Shown piece after piece: positions 43,177 through 51,774 of a stretch of 64,000 nucleotides of DNA. The notes beneath the pieces were generated by a model. The model ran no database searches, had not been told where the DNA came from, and saw nothing but the letters and a program-made list of their open reading frames with translations. The stretch's first letter is position 1. Every line of letters begins with the position of its first letter. This stretch comes from Acidobacteriota bacterium (GTDB lineage: Bacteria; Acidobacteriota; Terriglobia; Terriglobales; Acidobacteriaceae). The stretch is taken from contig JAJZEA010000007.1 in NCBI GenBank assembly GCA_021851335.1, positions 24,665 to 88,664 of the forward strand, given 5' to 3'. The translations under genes were made by a program, and so were the position numbers.

Positions 43177-46100
43177 AGTGCTGATCGCCAACCGGGGCGC
43201 GATAGCCTGCCGGATCGAGAGAACGCTGCGAAGCATGGGAGTCCGTTCGGTGGCCGTCTATTCTGAAGCCGACCGGCTCTCGCGGCATGTGCTGGAGGCC
43301 GATGAATCGATCGGCATCGGAGCGGCGGCGGCAGCCGAAAGCTATCTCTCGGTCGAGCGAATCCTTGAAGCCGCGCGGCAGACAGGCGCCGAGGCCATTC
43401 ATCCGGGATACGGGTTTTTGAGCGAGAATCAGGGGTTTGTCGCGGCCTGCGAAGCGGCGGGCATACGGTTCATCGGGCCAACGGCGGCGCAGATGGAGGC
43501 CTTTGCGCGCAAACACACGGCGCGGGCCATCGCCGAGCGCTGCGGCGTGCCGCTGCTGGTGGGTACAGGCGTGTTGCCCAGCCTGGAGGAAGCGCTGGCA
43601 GCCGCCGAGCGGATTGGATATCCGGTGATGCTGAAAAGCTCGGCAGGCGGTGGAGGAATCGGGATGCGCGTCTGCTCCGACGCCGCGGCGCTCGGTGAGG
43701 CGTATGAGTCGGTCGTGCGGCTGAGCGAGAACAGCTTCGGAGACGGAAGCGTCTTTCTGGAGCGGTTTGTGGCGCGCGCGCGCCACGTCGAGGTGCAGAT
43801 CTTTGGCGACGGTGAGCGCGTGGTGGCTCTGGGCGCGCGGGACTGCTCGGCGCAGCGCAGGCACCAGAAAGTGATCGAGGAGACGCCGCCGCCGGGGCTG
43901 AGCCAGGCGACTCTGGATGGGCTGCTGAGCGCGGCGGTGACGCTGGGCGAGGCGGTCGGATACCGGTCAGCGGGAACGGTGGAGTTTCTGGTCGATGCGG
44001 AGACGGAAGCCTATTTCTTTCTCGAGGTGAATACACGGCTTCAGGTCGAGCATGGAGTGACCGAGGAGGTGACCGGCATCGACCTGGTCGAGTGGATGGT
44101 GCGCGAGGCGGCGGGCGATCTGCGGCTGAGCGCGATCGAGCCGGTGCAGGCGAAGGGGTGGTCGATTCAGGCGCGGCTCTATGCCGAGGATCCCGCGGAT
44201 GGCTTTCGTCCGGCGCCGGGACGGCTGAGCCGTGTCGAGTTTCCAGCCAACGCGCGGGTCGAGACCTGGGTGGAAAGCGGCACCGAGGTCACTCCCTACT
44301 ATGACCCGATGCTGGCCAAGATCATCGTTTCAGGCCGCAACCGTACCGAAGCGGTTGCCAGGCTGGAGCAGGCGCTGGCCGCCACGCAGATCGAGGGCAC
44401 GGAGACGAACCTCGGATATCTGCGGCAGATCGTTGCCGACGAGATCTTTCGATCCGGCCGGATGACAACCGGCTTTCTGGCGAACTTTGCCTATCGACGC
44501 CGGGCGCTGGTGGTGATCGAAGGCGGAACGCAGACGACGGTGCAGGACTGGCCGGGCCGCGTCGGTTACTGGCCTGTGGGCGTGCCGCCCAGCGGTCCGA
44601 TGGATGGGCTGGCGATGCGCATGGCCAATCGGCTGGTGGGCAATGTCCAGGGTGCTCCGGCGCTGGAGATGACCAGCATCGGCGCTGTGCTGCGACTGGA
44701 CGCCGACACGGTGATGGCGCTGACCGGTGCGGAGATGGCAGCCACGCTCGACGACGTGCCCGTCCCGCGATGGAAGGCATTCGAGGCCAGATCCGGACAG
44801 GTGCTCAGGATGGGCGCGGCGCGGCAGGGCGGCGCTCGCGCCTATCTGGCCGTGCGTGGCGGACTGGCGGGAACGAGTTTTCTGGGCAGCGCAGGCACCT
44901 TCCTGCTCGGAGGGTTTGGCGGCCATGCGGGAAGAGCGCTGCGAGCCGGCGACGTCCTGCACATTGGCTCGGCAGCGGCGCAGACACCCACCGAGTTTGC
45001 CCAGCCTCCGGAGTACGCCCGCGAATGGGAGATTGGCGTTCTCTACGGCCCGCATGGAGCGCCCGAGTTCTTTACGGATGCCGATATCGAGATGATCTTC
45101 GCCACGGATTGGCGCGTTCACTACCAAAGCGACCGGACGGGCGTGCGGCTGATCGGTCCCAAGCCGGAGTGGGCGCGGCGAGATGGCGGAGAAGCCGGGC
45201 TGCATCCCTCCAATATCCACGACAATGCCTATGCGATTGGAGCCATCGACTTCACGGGAGATATGCCGATTCTGCTCGGGCCGGATGGACCGAGTCTGGG
45301 AGGATTTGTCTGCCCGGGCGTGGTTGTAGCGGGCGAGTTGTGGAAGCTGGGCCAGCTCAAGGCCGGGGATTCGGTGCGATTCCGCCGTGTGACAGAACCG
45401 GATGCCGCCACCATCGAGCACCGTGTGGAAGCGTATCTGCGCGGAGAGATCGAACGCATTCCGGAACTTCCCGAAGAGATCAAACCGGTGGGATCGGCGA
45501 TTGTGGCTCGAGCCTTTCATGGCGGAATGGAACGTATCTGTCGCGCGGCAGGCGACAAATATCTGCTGGTCGAGTATGGCGAGCGCGTGCTGGACCTGAG
45601 ATTGCGATTCCGAGTTCATCTCCTGGAACAAGCGCTTCGAGCCGAGCGCGTCATCGGGATCATCGAGATGACTCCCGGCGTGCGGTCGTTGCAGATTCAC
45701 TACTCCAGCGAGCTGTTGAGCCGGGACCAGCTTCTTGAGATTGTGGAGCAAGTCGACAAAGCGTTGCCCGTGGACGCTGAAGTGACGGTCGAGTCGCGAA
45801 CGGTGTATCTGCCGCTGTCCTGGGATGACCCGGCGACTCGGCTGGCTCAGGCCAAGTATGCGCAGTCGGTCAGACCGGATGCGCCCTGGTGCCCGGACAA
45901 TATTGAGTTCATTCGTCGCATTAATGGATTGCCGGATGTTCATGATATTTATGATATTGTCCATAATGCCGAGTACCTGGTTCTGGGACTGGGCGATGTG
46001 TATCTGGGCGCACCGGTTGCCACTCCGCTCGACCCGCGCCATCGACTGGTTACCACCAAATACAATCCGGCAAGGACCTGGACACCGGAGAATGCGGTGG

Positions 46101-46747
46101 GGATTGGCGGAGCGTATCTGTGTGTCTACGGAATGGAGGGACCAGGTGGCTATCAGCTTGTTGGCCGAACGGTTCCGGTGTGGAATACCTATCGCGTGAC
46201 GCGAACCTTTGAAGCGGGCCGACCCTGGGCGCTGCGAAACTTCGACCGTATCCGTTTCTACCCCGTGACGGCAGAGGAGCTGCTGGAGCTGCGGCGCGAC
46301 CTGCTCCACGGAAAATATGAACTGAAGATTGAACAAAGTGAATTCAAACTAAACCATTACAATGGTTTTCTCGATTCAATAAAAACTTCCACAGAGAGCT
46401 TCCGCAGACGACAGCAAGCGGCGTTTGACGAAGAGCGTGAGCGATGGCGGGCGTTGGGCGTCGCGGAGTTGCCGACGGTTGCTGGCGATGAGAGCATCCC
46501 CAACGATGGAATGGAAACTCCACCCGGCATGAAAACCGTGGATGCGCCGATGACGGCGAGCGTCTTTCGGGTCGCGGTGAAGGTGGGCCAGCGCGTCGAG
46601 GCCGGCGAGCGAGTGGTGGTGCTGGACGCCATGAAGACTGAGATTGTGATTGCGACCTCCACGGCGGGGGTTGTGCGGGAGATTCTCTGCGTTGAGGGCA
46701 GGCTGGTACATGCTGGTCAGCGCCTGGTTTTGATGGAGGCCGAATGA
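43166..46747 (+). CDS. Biotin-dependent guanidine/urea carboxylase
   Basis: 1193 aa multidomain enzyme. Residues 1-445 are biotin carboxylase ([69 protein letters not shown]). About 465-775 is an AHS2/KipA-like domain ([36 protein letters not shown]), about 790-1010 AHS1/KipI-like ([31 protein letters not shown]) plus the substrate domain, and the C-terminus is a biotinyl domain with VLDAMKTEI. The reaction is ATP- and bicarbonate-dependent N-carboxylation. With DUF1989 genes adjacent, guanidine is the more likely substrate; the residue set distinguishing guanidine from urea was not verified. ATG 43166; it overlaps atzF by 4 nt. Confidence 0.93.
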   Translation: MFAKVLIANRGAIACRIERTLRSMGVRSVAVYSEADRLSRHVLEADESIGIGAAAAAESYLSVERILEAARQTGAEAIHPGYGFLSENQGFVAACEAAGIRFIGPTAAQMEAFARKHTARAIAERCGVPLLVGTGVLPSLEEALAAAERIGYPVMLKSSAGGGGIGMRVCSDAAALGEAYESVVRLSENSFGDGSVFLERFVARARHVEVQIFGDGERVVALGARDCSAQRRHQKVIEETPPPGLSQATLDGLLSAAVTLGEAVGYRSAGTVEFLVDAETEAYFFLEVNTRLQVEHGVTEEVTGIDLVEWMVREAAGDLRLSAIEPVQAKGWSIQARLYAEDPADGFRPAPGRLSRVEFPANARVETWVESGTEVTPYYDPMLAKIIVSGRNRTEAVARLEQALAATQIEGTETNLGYLRQIVADEIFRSGRMTTGFLANFAYRRRALVVIEGGTQTTVQDWPGRVGYWPVGVPPSGPMDGLAMRMANRLVGNVQGAPALEMTSIGAVLRLDADTVMALTGAEMAATLDDVPVPRWKAFEARSGQVLRMGAARQGGARAYLAVRGGLAGTSFLGSAGTFLLGGFGGHAGRALRAGDVLHIGSAAAQTPTEFAQPPEYAREWEIGVLYGPHGAPEFFTDADIEMIFATDWRVHYQSDRTGVRLIGPKPEWARRDGGEAGLHPSNIHDNAYAIGAIDFTGDMPILLGPDGPSLGGFVCPGVVVAGELWKLGQLKAGDSVRFRRVTEPDAATIEHRVEAYLRGEIERIPELPEEIKPVGSAIVARAFHGGMERICRAAGDKYLLVEYGERVLDLRLRFRVHLLEQALRAERVIGIIEMTPGVRSLQIHYSSELLSRDQLLEIVEQVDKALPVDAEVTVESRTVYLPLSWDDPATRLAQAKYAQSVRPDAPWCPDNIEFIRRINGLPDVHDIYDIVHNAEYLVLGLGDVYLGAPVATPLDPRHRLVTTKYNPARTWTPENAVGIGGAYLCVYGMEGPGGYQLVGRTVPVWNTYRVTRTFEAGRPWALRNFDRIRFYPVTAEELLELRRDLLHGKYELKIEQSEFKLNHYNGFLDSIKTSTESFRRRQQAAFDEERERWRALGVAELPTVAGDESIPNDGMETPPGMKTVDAPMTASVFRVAVKVGQRVEAGERVVVLDAMKTEIVIATSTAGVVREILCVEGRLVHAGQRLVLMEAE

Positions 46748-48603
46748 GCGATTCCTTTCACCTGGAGATCGGCGCGCTCCGAGCGGCCTATGCGGCGGGC
46801 AGGATCACCCCGGAATCGGTCCTGCGCTCGATCGATGAACGGATTGCCGCAGAGGGACTTCGACCCGCGTGGATTTCACTTGTGGATATTCAAAACAATA
46901 TCCAGCGATTGAATGATTTGCGCCAACAAGTGAATGTGGAAAATCTGCCTTTATTCGGAATTCCCTTTGCGGTCAAAGACAACTTTGACGTGGCCGGAAT
47001 GGAGACGACAGCGGGCTGCCCGGCGTTTGCCTATGCCGCAAGTTCCACCGCCGAGGCAGTGAAACGGCTGCTCGATGCCGGAGCCGTGCTCATCGGCAAG
47101 ACAAATATGGACCAGTTTGCAACCGGTCTGGTGGGAACCCGTTCGCCGTATGGGGCGTGCGAGAGCGCGATGGCTCCGGGCGTGATCTCCGGAGGGTCGA
47201 GTTCCGGGTCGGCAGTGGCGGTGGCGCGTGGGCTGGTGAGCTTTGCGCTGGGAACGGATACGGCAGGATCGGGCCGTGTGCCGGCGGCGATGAACGGAGT
47301 TGTGGGCCTGAAACCGACACGCGGTGTGGTCTCCACACACGGGCTAGTTCCTGCCTGTCGAACTCTGGATTGTGTCAGCGTCTTTGCGTTGACCTGCGAG
47401 AATGCCCTGGCCGTGCTGGAAGTGATGCGCGGGCCGGATGAGAAAGACTGGATGAGCCGCAAGCCCGGTCCGGGCGAAGGCGCGGCGCCGTGGGCGATGA
47501 GCCGCTTCCGGTTTGGAGTTCCCGACGAGTCCAGCCGGGAGTTTTTCGGCGATGCCCAGGCGGAAGCTGCGTTTTCCCGGGCCGTGGATGAACTGAAAAA
47601 GCTGGGTGGCGAGGCGGTTGCCTTTGACTATGCGCCTCTGGCGGCGGCGGCCAGGCTGCTCTACGGTGGTCCCTGGGTGGCCGAACGGACAGCGGCTATA
47701 GGTGAATTTGCGCGGTCGCACGGCGCGGAGATGGACGAGACGGTTCGCGGAATCGTGATGGGCGGCGAGCCATTCTCGGCGGTCGATGCCTTTCGCGGGC
47801 AATATCGGCTGGGCGAGCTGAGGCAGGCGGCCGACGCGCTCATGAGGCAGGTGGACTTTCTGTTGCTGCCGACGACACCGACAGTCTTCACGCTGGAGGA
47901 GATTCGCCAGGAGCCGGTGCTGCGAAACAGTCAACTGGGCTGGTACACGAACTTTGTGAATCTGTTGGATATGGCTGCGGTGGCGGTGCCGTCTGGATTG
48001 CGCGAGGATGGGAAGCCGTGCGGAGTTTCGCTGATCGGGCCTGCCTTCAGCGAAGGTGGCCTGCTACACGTGGCAGATCGGCTCCATCGGGAGCTGTGTG
48101 GCGAGAGCACCATCGGCGCGACGGCCACACAGCTCAAGCAGACGGAAAGGATTCCGGCAAAGGCCGGGCTGCACGGCGTCATGGAGATCGCCGTGGTCGG
48201 TGCGCACCTGAGCGGCCAGCCCTTGAACTGGCAACTCACCGAGCGGCAGGCTCGGCTGGTACGAACGACCAGGACCGCACCGAGCTATCGCCTGTTTGCG
48301 CTGAAGGGAACGGTTCCGGCCAAGCCCGGACTGATCTTTGAACCGGGATTTGCAGGACCAGGGATTGAGGTTGAAGTCTGGGCGATGCCGGAGGATACGG
48401 TGGGCAGTTTTCTGGCTGGGATTCCCGCCCCGCTGGGACTGGGAACGCTGCAACTGGAGGATGGATCGGCCGTGAAGGGCTTTATCTGTGAGCCGGTGGG
48501 CATTGCGGATGCCGAGGAGATCACGCACCTGTGTGGATGGCGGGCATATCGGGCACAGGTCGCTCAGGATTTGGCTGCGCGGGCTGCGTTGGGACCAGGA
48601 TGA
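46744..48603 (+). CDS. atzF: Allophanate hydrolase
   Basis: 619 aa. Residues 1-455 form an amidase-signature domain with the Ser-Ser-Lys core: FAVKDNFDVAGMETTAGCP, GGSSSGSAVAVARGLVSFAL and GTDTAGSGRVPAAMNGVVGLK. The C-terminal about 150 residues (VVGAHLSGQPLNWQLTERQA, YRLFALKGTVPAKPGLIF, WRAYRAQVAQ) are the AtzF C-terminal domain, decarboxylating or structural. It hydrolyses allophanate to ammonia and CO2, the final step of the pathway. The ATGA overlap with the carboxylase shows coupling. The 3' end overlaps the convergent GPx-like gene by 40 bp. Confidence 0.94.
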   Translation: MSDSFHLEIGALRAAYAAGRITPESVLRSIDERIAAEGLRPAWISLVDIQNNIQRLNDLRQQVNVENLPLFGIPFAVKDNFDVAGMETTAGCPAFAYAASSTAEAVKRLLDAGAVLIGKTNMDQFATGLVGTRSPYGACESAMAPGVISGGSSSGSAVAVARGLVSFALGTDTAGSGRVPAAMNGVVGLKPTRGVVSTHGLVPACRTLDCVSVFALTCENALAVLEVMRGPDEKDWMSRKPGPGEGAAPWAMSRFRFGVPDESSREFFGDAQAEAAFSRAVDELKKLGGEAVAFDYAPLAAAARLLYGGPWVAERTAAIGEFARSHGAEMDETVRGIVMGGEPFSAVDAFRGQYRLGELRQAADALMRQVDFLLLPTTPTVFTLEEIRQEPVLRNSQLGWYTNFVNLLDMAAVAVPSGLREDGKPCGVSLIGPAFSEGGLLHVADRLHRELCGESTIGATATQLKQTERIPAKAGLHGVMEIAVVGAHLSGQPLNWQLTERQARLVRTTRTAPSYRLFALKGTVPAKPGLIFEPGFAGPGIEVEVWAMPEDTVGSFLAGIPAPLGLGTLQLEDGSAVKGFICEPVGIADAEEITHLCGWRAYRAQVAQDLAARAALGPG

Positions 48604-49232
48604 TGAGTCGCGTGTGTTGACGGGGCTGCTGGCTGCTGGTCCGGCAACGGTTGATCGAGGATTTTCTCTAGCTGTACGGCAAAGTCAGGAGTTGCCGGAT
48701 CGTCCGGCGCTTCAAAGCGCAGAACCGGATGGCCGGAGCGGTCGAGAATGAATTTGGTGAAGTTCCAACGGATCGGTCCGCCGGAGGGAGCCTTGGGTGA
48801 ATGCGTAAGAAAGTCAACCAGGGGAATGGCATGAACTCCGGTGAGCGTGGCGGGGGCCGCAACCGGGAAACCGAGATTTTGTTTCGCGTACCAGACGGCA
48901 ACGGCAGCCGGATCGGAAAGCTCTTCGTGACCAAAGTCTGCGGAGGGAATGCCGAGAACGACCAGGCCTTTCGCGGCGTAGGTCTTCTGGAGCTGGCTGA
49001 GAGCAGGAAGCTGAGAGGCGTAAATGGACTGGCTGGCAAGGTTGACGATCAGCAGGACTTTACCCCGATAGGCCGAGAGCGGCTGAACCTGGCCGCCGGG
49101 CATGACAACCGAAAAATCCCAGGCCGTCAGCGCCGCATCGTTTGTGTTGGAGGCGAAAGCTGCCGCAAAGGAGTGAAGCGAGAGCGCGAGAAGCAGGCAA
49201 GAAAAAGGTCTGAAAACGGCGCGCATAAGCAT
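48564..49232 (-). CDS. Exported glutathione-peroxidase-like protein lacking the catalytic cysteine
   Basis: 222 aa. A signal peptide (residues about 8-27, LLLALSLHSFAAAFA) is followed by a GPx/thioredoxin fold. The family block that normally reads NxASKC/U..TPQ is VNLASQSIYASQLPALSQLQ, so the peroxidatic Cys/Sec is Ser69 (codon TCC). The second motif, normally FPCNDFG, reads GIPSADFG, also without Cys. The RWNFTKFILDRSG block, which includes the catalytic Trp/Asn, is retained. It cannot act as a normal thiol peroxidase; a binding or scaffold role is possible. The C-terminal tail is His/Pro/Ala-rich. Convergent with atzF, overlapping it by 40 bp. Confidence 0.85.
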   Translation of the reverse strand: MLMRAVFRPFSCLLLALSLHSFAAAFASNTNDAALTAWDFSVVMPGGQVQPLSAYRGKVLLIVNLASQSIYASQLPALSQLQKTYAAKGLVVLGIPSADFGHEELSDPAAVAVWYAKQNLGFPVAAPATLTGVHAIPLVDFLTHSPKAPSGGPIRWNFTKFILDRSGHPVLRFEAPDDPATPDFAVQLEKILDQPLPDQQPAAPSTHATHHPGPNAARAAKS

Positions 49233-49387
49233 AGATTGGAGTTAGTTTCTCACTGATGCCGGGCAATTGCTCCGGGAAACTCCGGGAAGAAGAAGAATCA
49301 ATGCGGTGAAGAAGGAAGATTTATCCGGAGAGCGCAGACAGGCGAAGCAATCAACGTTGGAAACGCTGTTTTTGGGGGAGACGCACG

Positions 49388-50338
49388 ATGGACTTTGAAC
49401 AGCTCAAGACATTTCAACTCATCTGTCAGGTAAAAAGCTTTTCGCGCTGCGCGGAAAAGCTGGGCGTAACGCAGCCAGCGATCTCGGCTCAGATTCGTTC
49501 GCTTGAAAACGAGGTGGGTGCGCGGCTCTTTGACCGGGAAGGCGGGAAGATCCTGCTGACAGCGGCCGGGCGTTTGTTTGAGCCATTTGCCGAGCATTGC
49601 CTCCAGTGCTACAGCCACATCTTGGCCGGGGTCAGCGAGCTGTATCAGTCGCCACGCGGCGAGATTACGGTCAGTTCCAATGAGGCCGCCAGCCTCTATC
49701 TGCTGCCGGGTGTCTTTGCGCAGTTCAGGAAGCTCTATACCCGCGTAAACCTGAGCATCGTGCGAGCAGAACGGTCTCGCACGATGGAGGCCGTCATCAG
49801 CCGGGAAGTTGACTTTGGCGTGGTCTCGACCCCGGTGCAGGACACGCGGCTGGAGGCGATGTCCTTATACAAGGATGATGTCCTGCTGACGGTGTCGGCA
49901 AAACATCCGCTGGCAAGCCGGAGCACGGTGAAGCTGGATATGATCCTGCAGTATCCGCTGCTGCTGATGAAGCATGGACGGCTGCGGGAGAAGATCAATC
50001 ACTTTTTCCATACGCACGACATCAGACCGCGTGTGGCGATGGAGCTGGAGTCCAGTGAGCTGTTGAAGCGGCTGATTCAGGCAGGCGTGGGCATCGGTTT
50101 TCTGCCGGAGTCGAATGTGCAGGCGGATGTGGCCGCGGGTACGCTGAAGACCATGCGCGTCGAAGGCATGCGTGTGCAGCGCGAGCTGGCGCTGATCTAT
50201 CGGAAGGACAAGATTCTGACCCGTGCGGCGCAGGCATTTCTGGAGGTGGCCACGCATGGAACGCCGCACTCGGCCGCCGTAGCGTTGCGGCGCAAGGGTT
50301 CGGCCAAAGAGACAACGGCGAAGCGCGCCAGTGCGTAA
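49388..50338 (+). CDS. LysR-family transcriptional regulator
   Basis: 316 aa. The N-terminal winged helix (MDFEQLKTFQLICQVKSFSRCAEKL...TQPAISAQIRSLENEVG ARLFDR) is classic LysR, and the rest is the LysR substrate-binding domain (ITVSSNEAASLYLLPGVFAQF, DFGVVSTPVQDTRLEAMSLY, AGVGIGFLPESNVQ), close to CysB/CbbR-type folds. ATG 49388. It is divergent from the GPx-like gene and is the nearest regulator downstream of the guanidine operon, but separated from it by that gene, so a link is speculative. It overlaps the reading frame of the next gene's upstream region by 8 nt only if an extended start is used. Confidence 0.92.
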   Translation: MDFEQLKTFQLICQVKSFSRCAEKLGVTQPAISAQIRSLENEVGARLFDREGGKILLTAAGRLFEPFAEHCLQCYSHILAGVSELYQSPRGEITVSSNEAASLYLLPGVFAQFRKLYTRVNLSIVRAERSRTMEAVISREVDFGVVSTPVQDTRLEAMSLYKDDVLLTVSAKHPLASRSTVKLDMILQYPLLLMKHGRLREKINHFFHTHDIRPRVAMELESSELLKRLIQAGVGIGFLPESNVQADVAAGTLKTMRVEGMRVQRELALIYRKDKILTRAAQAFLEVATHGTPHSAAVALRRKGSAKETTAKRASA

Positions 50339-50372
50339 ACAGGAATCCAGAACATCCGGCAAGGAGGACAGC

Positions 50373-51473
50373 ATGAGGGGAATCGTGAAGCGACGGATGG
50401 CAGGACGGATGGCCGCATGGACGGCAGCCAAAGCCACGAGAGATGCTGTGCTTCGATGGATATGGTTTTTCCCGGCATCTGCCGTGCTGATGGTTGGGGT
50501 CTGTGTGGCGCAGACAGGCCCGAAGCTTCCGGCCAGGACGGGTGTTCCGGGGGTTCAGCGTCCGATCGACGCACTGGTGCCGTCCACCCAGTTTCCCGTC
50601 GAAGGGCATCCGGATTGGATGGCGATGACGCCGGATGGAGTTTGGGTGACGAGTTCGAGTGCGAATCATGTGGTGCGGCTGAATGCGCGGACAAACCGCG
50701 TGGATCGCGTGGTGGTGGTCAACAGGCCGTGCTCAGGATTGGCGACCGGTTTCGGTGGACTTTGGATTCCGTCCTGCGGTGACCACAAGCTGGTGGAGGT
50801 GGATGCGACGAGCGGCAAACTGTGGCGCGAAGTGGCCGTGGGTCCGGCAGACTCCGAAGGCGGCGTGACGACAGGCGCTGGAAGCGTCTGGATGGTGAGC
50901 GCAGCCGAGCCGGAGATGCCGGCAACCGCGGGCAAGCGGCGCACAGTGCCCGTGAAGGTGGTGCTGAATCGGATCGATCCGGTCAAGGGTATTGTTGTGG
51001 CGCGGATCGCGCTGCCGGATGGTTCGTATAATCCGCTCTTTGCGGCCGGGATGGTGTGGGTGACGAGCAATGGCGGAAACGAACTGGTACGCGTGGACCC
51101 CCGAACAAATCAGATTGCGGGAACGACATCGACGGGAACGATGCCGCGCTTCCTGACCTATGGAGCAGGAAGCGTGTGGACTCTGAATCAGGGCGATGGC
51201 ACGGTGACCCGCGTGGATGCGCGGACCGACAAGGCGCTGGCGACGATCCAGGCCGGAATACCCGGTCTGGGTGGCGAGATCGCCTTTGGCGCAGGACAGG
51301 TGTGGGCGACCGTCTTTGACTTTCCGATCACGCGCATCGATCCACAAACGAATCGCGTCACCGCGCAGTGGACCGGCAAGGGCGGCGACAGCATCCGCGT
51401 CGGACACGGGTCGGTGTGGCTGACTTACCTGATGGGCGCAAAGGTGGTTCGCATTCCAGTGCCTGGCGCCTGA
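50373..51473 (+). CDS. Secreted YncE/Virginiamycin-B-lyase-like beta-propeller protein
   Basis: 366 aa. A signal/anchor (residues about 30-48, WIWFFPASAVLMVGVCVAQ) exports the protein. The body is a seven-bladed-type propeller with repeating GVWVTSSSANHVVRLNARTN, GGLWIPSCGDHKLVEVDATS, GSVWMVSA, GMVWVTSNGGNELVRVDPRT, GSVWTLNQGDGTVTRVDART and GQVWATVFDFPITRIDPQTN blades. ATG 50373 has AAGGAGG 5 nt upstream. Such proteins are abundant in acidobacteria, roles mostly unknown. It may be co-transcribed with the LysR gene 34 bp before it. Confidence 0.85.
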   Translation: MRGIVKRRMAGRMAAWTAAKATRDAVLRWIWFFPASAVLMVGVCVAQTGPKLPARTGVPGVQRPIDALVPSTQFPVEGHPDWMAMTPDGVWVTSSSANHVVRLNARTNRVDRVVVVNRPCSGLATGFGGLWIPSCGDHKLVEVDATSGKLWREVAVGPADSEGGVTTGAGSVWMVSAAEPEMPATAGKRRTVPVKVVLNRIDPVKGIVVARIALPDGSYNPLFAAGMVWVTSNGGNELVRVDPRTNQIAGTTSTGTMPRFLTYGAGSVWTLNQGDGTVTRVDARTDKALATIQAGIPGLGGEIAFGAGQVWATVFDFPITRIDPQTNRVTAQWTGKGGDSIRVGHGSVWLTYLMGAKVVRIPVPGA

Positions 51474-51566
51474 TGGCCTGATCCGAGCTGTCTCTGGCGC
51501 TGAGTTGTCTTCGACTCCGATGACAATTCCGTTGGCTTCCCTTCCCGGCTGACTCTCGGGTTCATG

Positions 51567-51596
51567 CCCGGCAGACTGGCATGTCTGCGCGCCGGG
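51567..51596. other. Imperfect hairpin, possible terminator of the propeller gene
   Basis: CCCG-GCAGAC ... GTCTGC-(4 nt bulge)-CGGG with a 6-nt loop, in the 301-bp gap 51474-51774. There is no T-tract, so terminator status is doubtful. Confidence 0.35.
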
Positions 51597-51597
51597 A

Positions 51598-51673
51598 TGT
51601 GGAAAACAGGGCCGGAATTCGACGGAACCGGGCCGTGGAAACAAAGAACGGGATTGGGTACGGGTTATCCACA
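51598..51673. promoter_or_regulatory. Pair of DnaA boxes upstream of smc
   Basis: TTATCCACA at 51665-51673 is the perfect consensus DnaA box. TGTGGAAAA at 51598-51606 is TTTTCCACA on the other strand, matching the relaxed TTWTNCACA box. They are 58 bp apart and 102-177 bp before the smc start. Confidence 0.5.
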
Positions 51674-51774
51674 AAAACCGCTGCGCAGGCAGTTGAAAGT
51701 GAGGGTGCGGGTGCTTAGTTTGAAGGATAGTCCTGTTGCGCAGGCAGCGGATGAAACGGGTATCTGGAGCGTCG

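Noticed and set aside
49019..49050. Possible selenocysteine codon in the GPx-like gene
   Set aside because: The codon at the catalytic position is TCC (Ser), not TGA.
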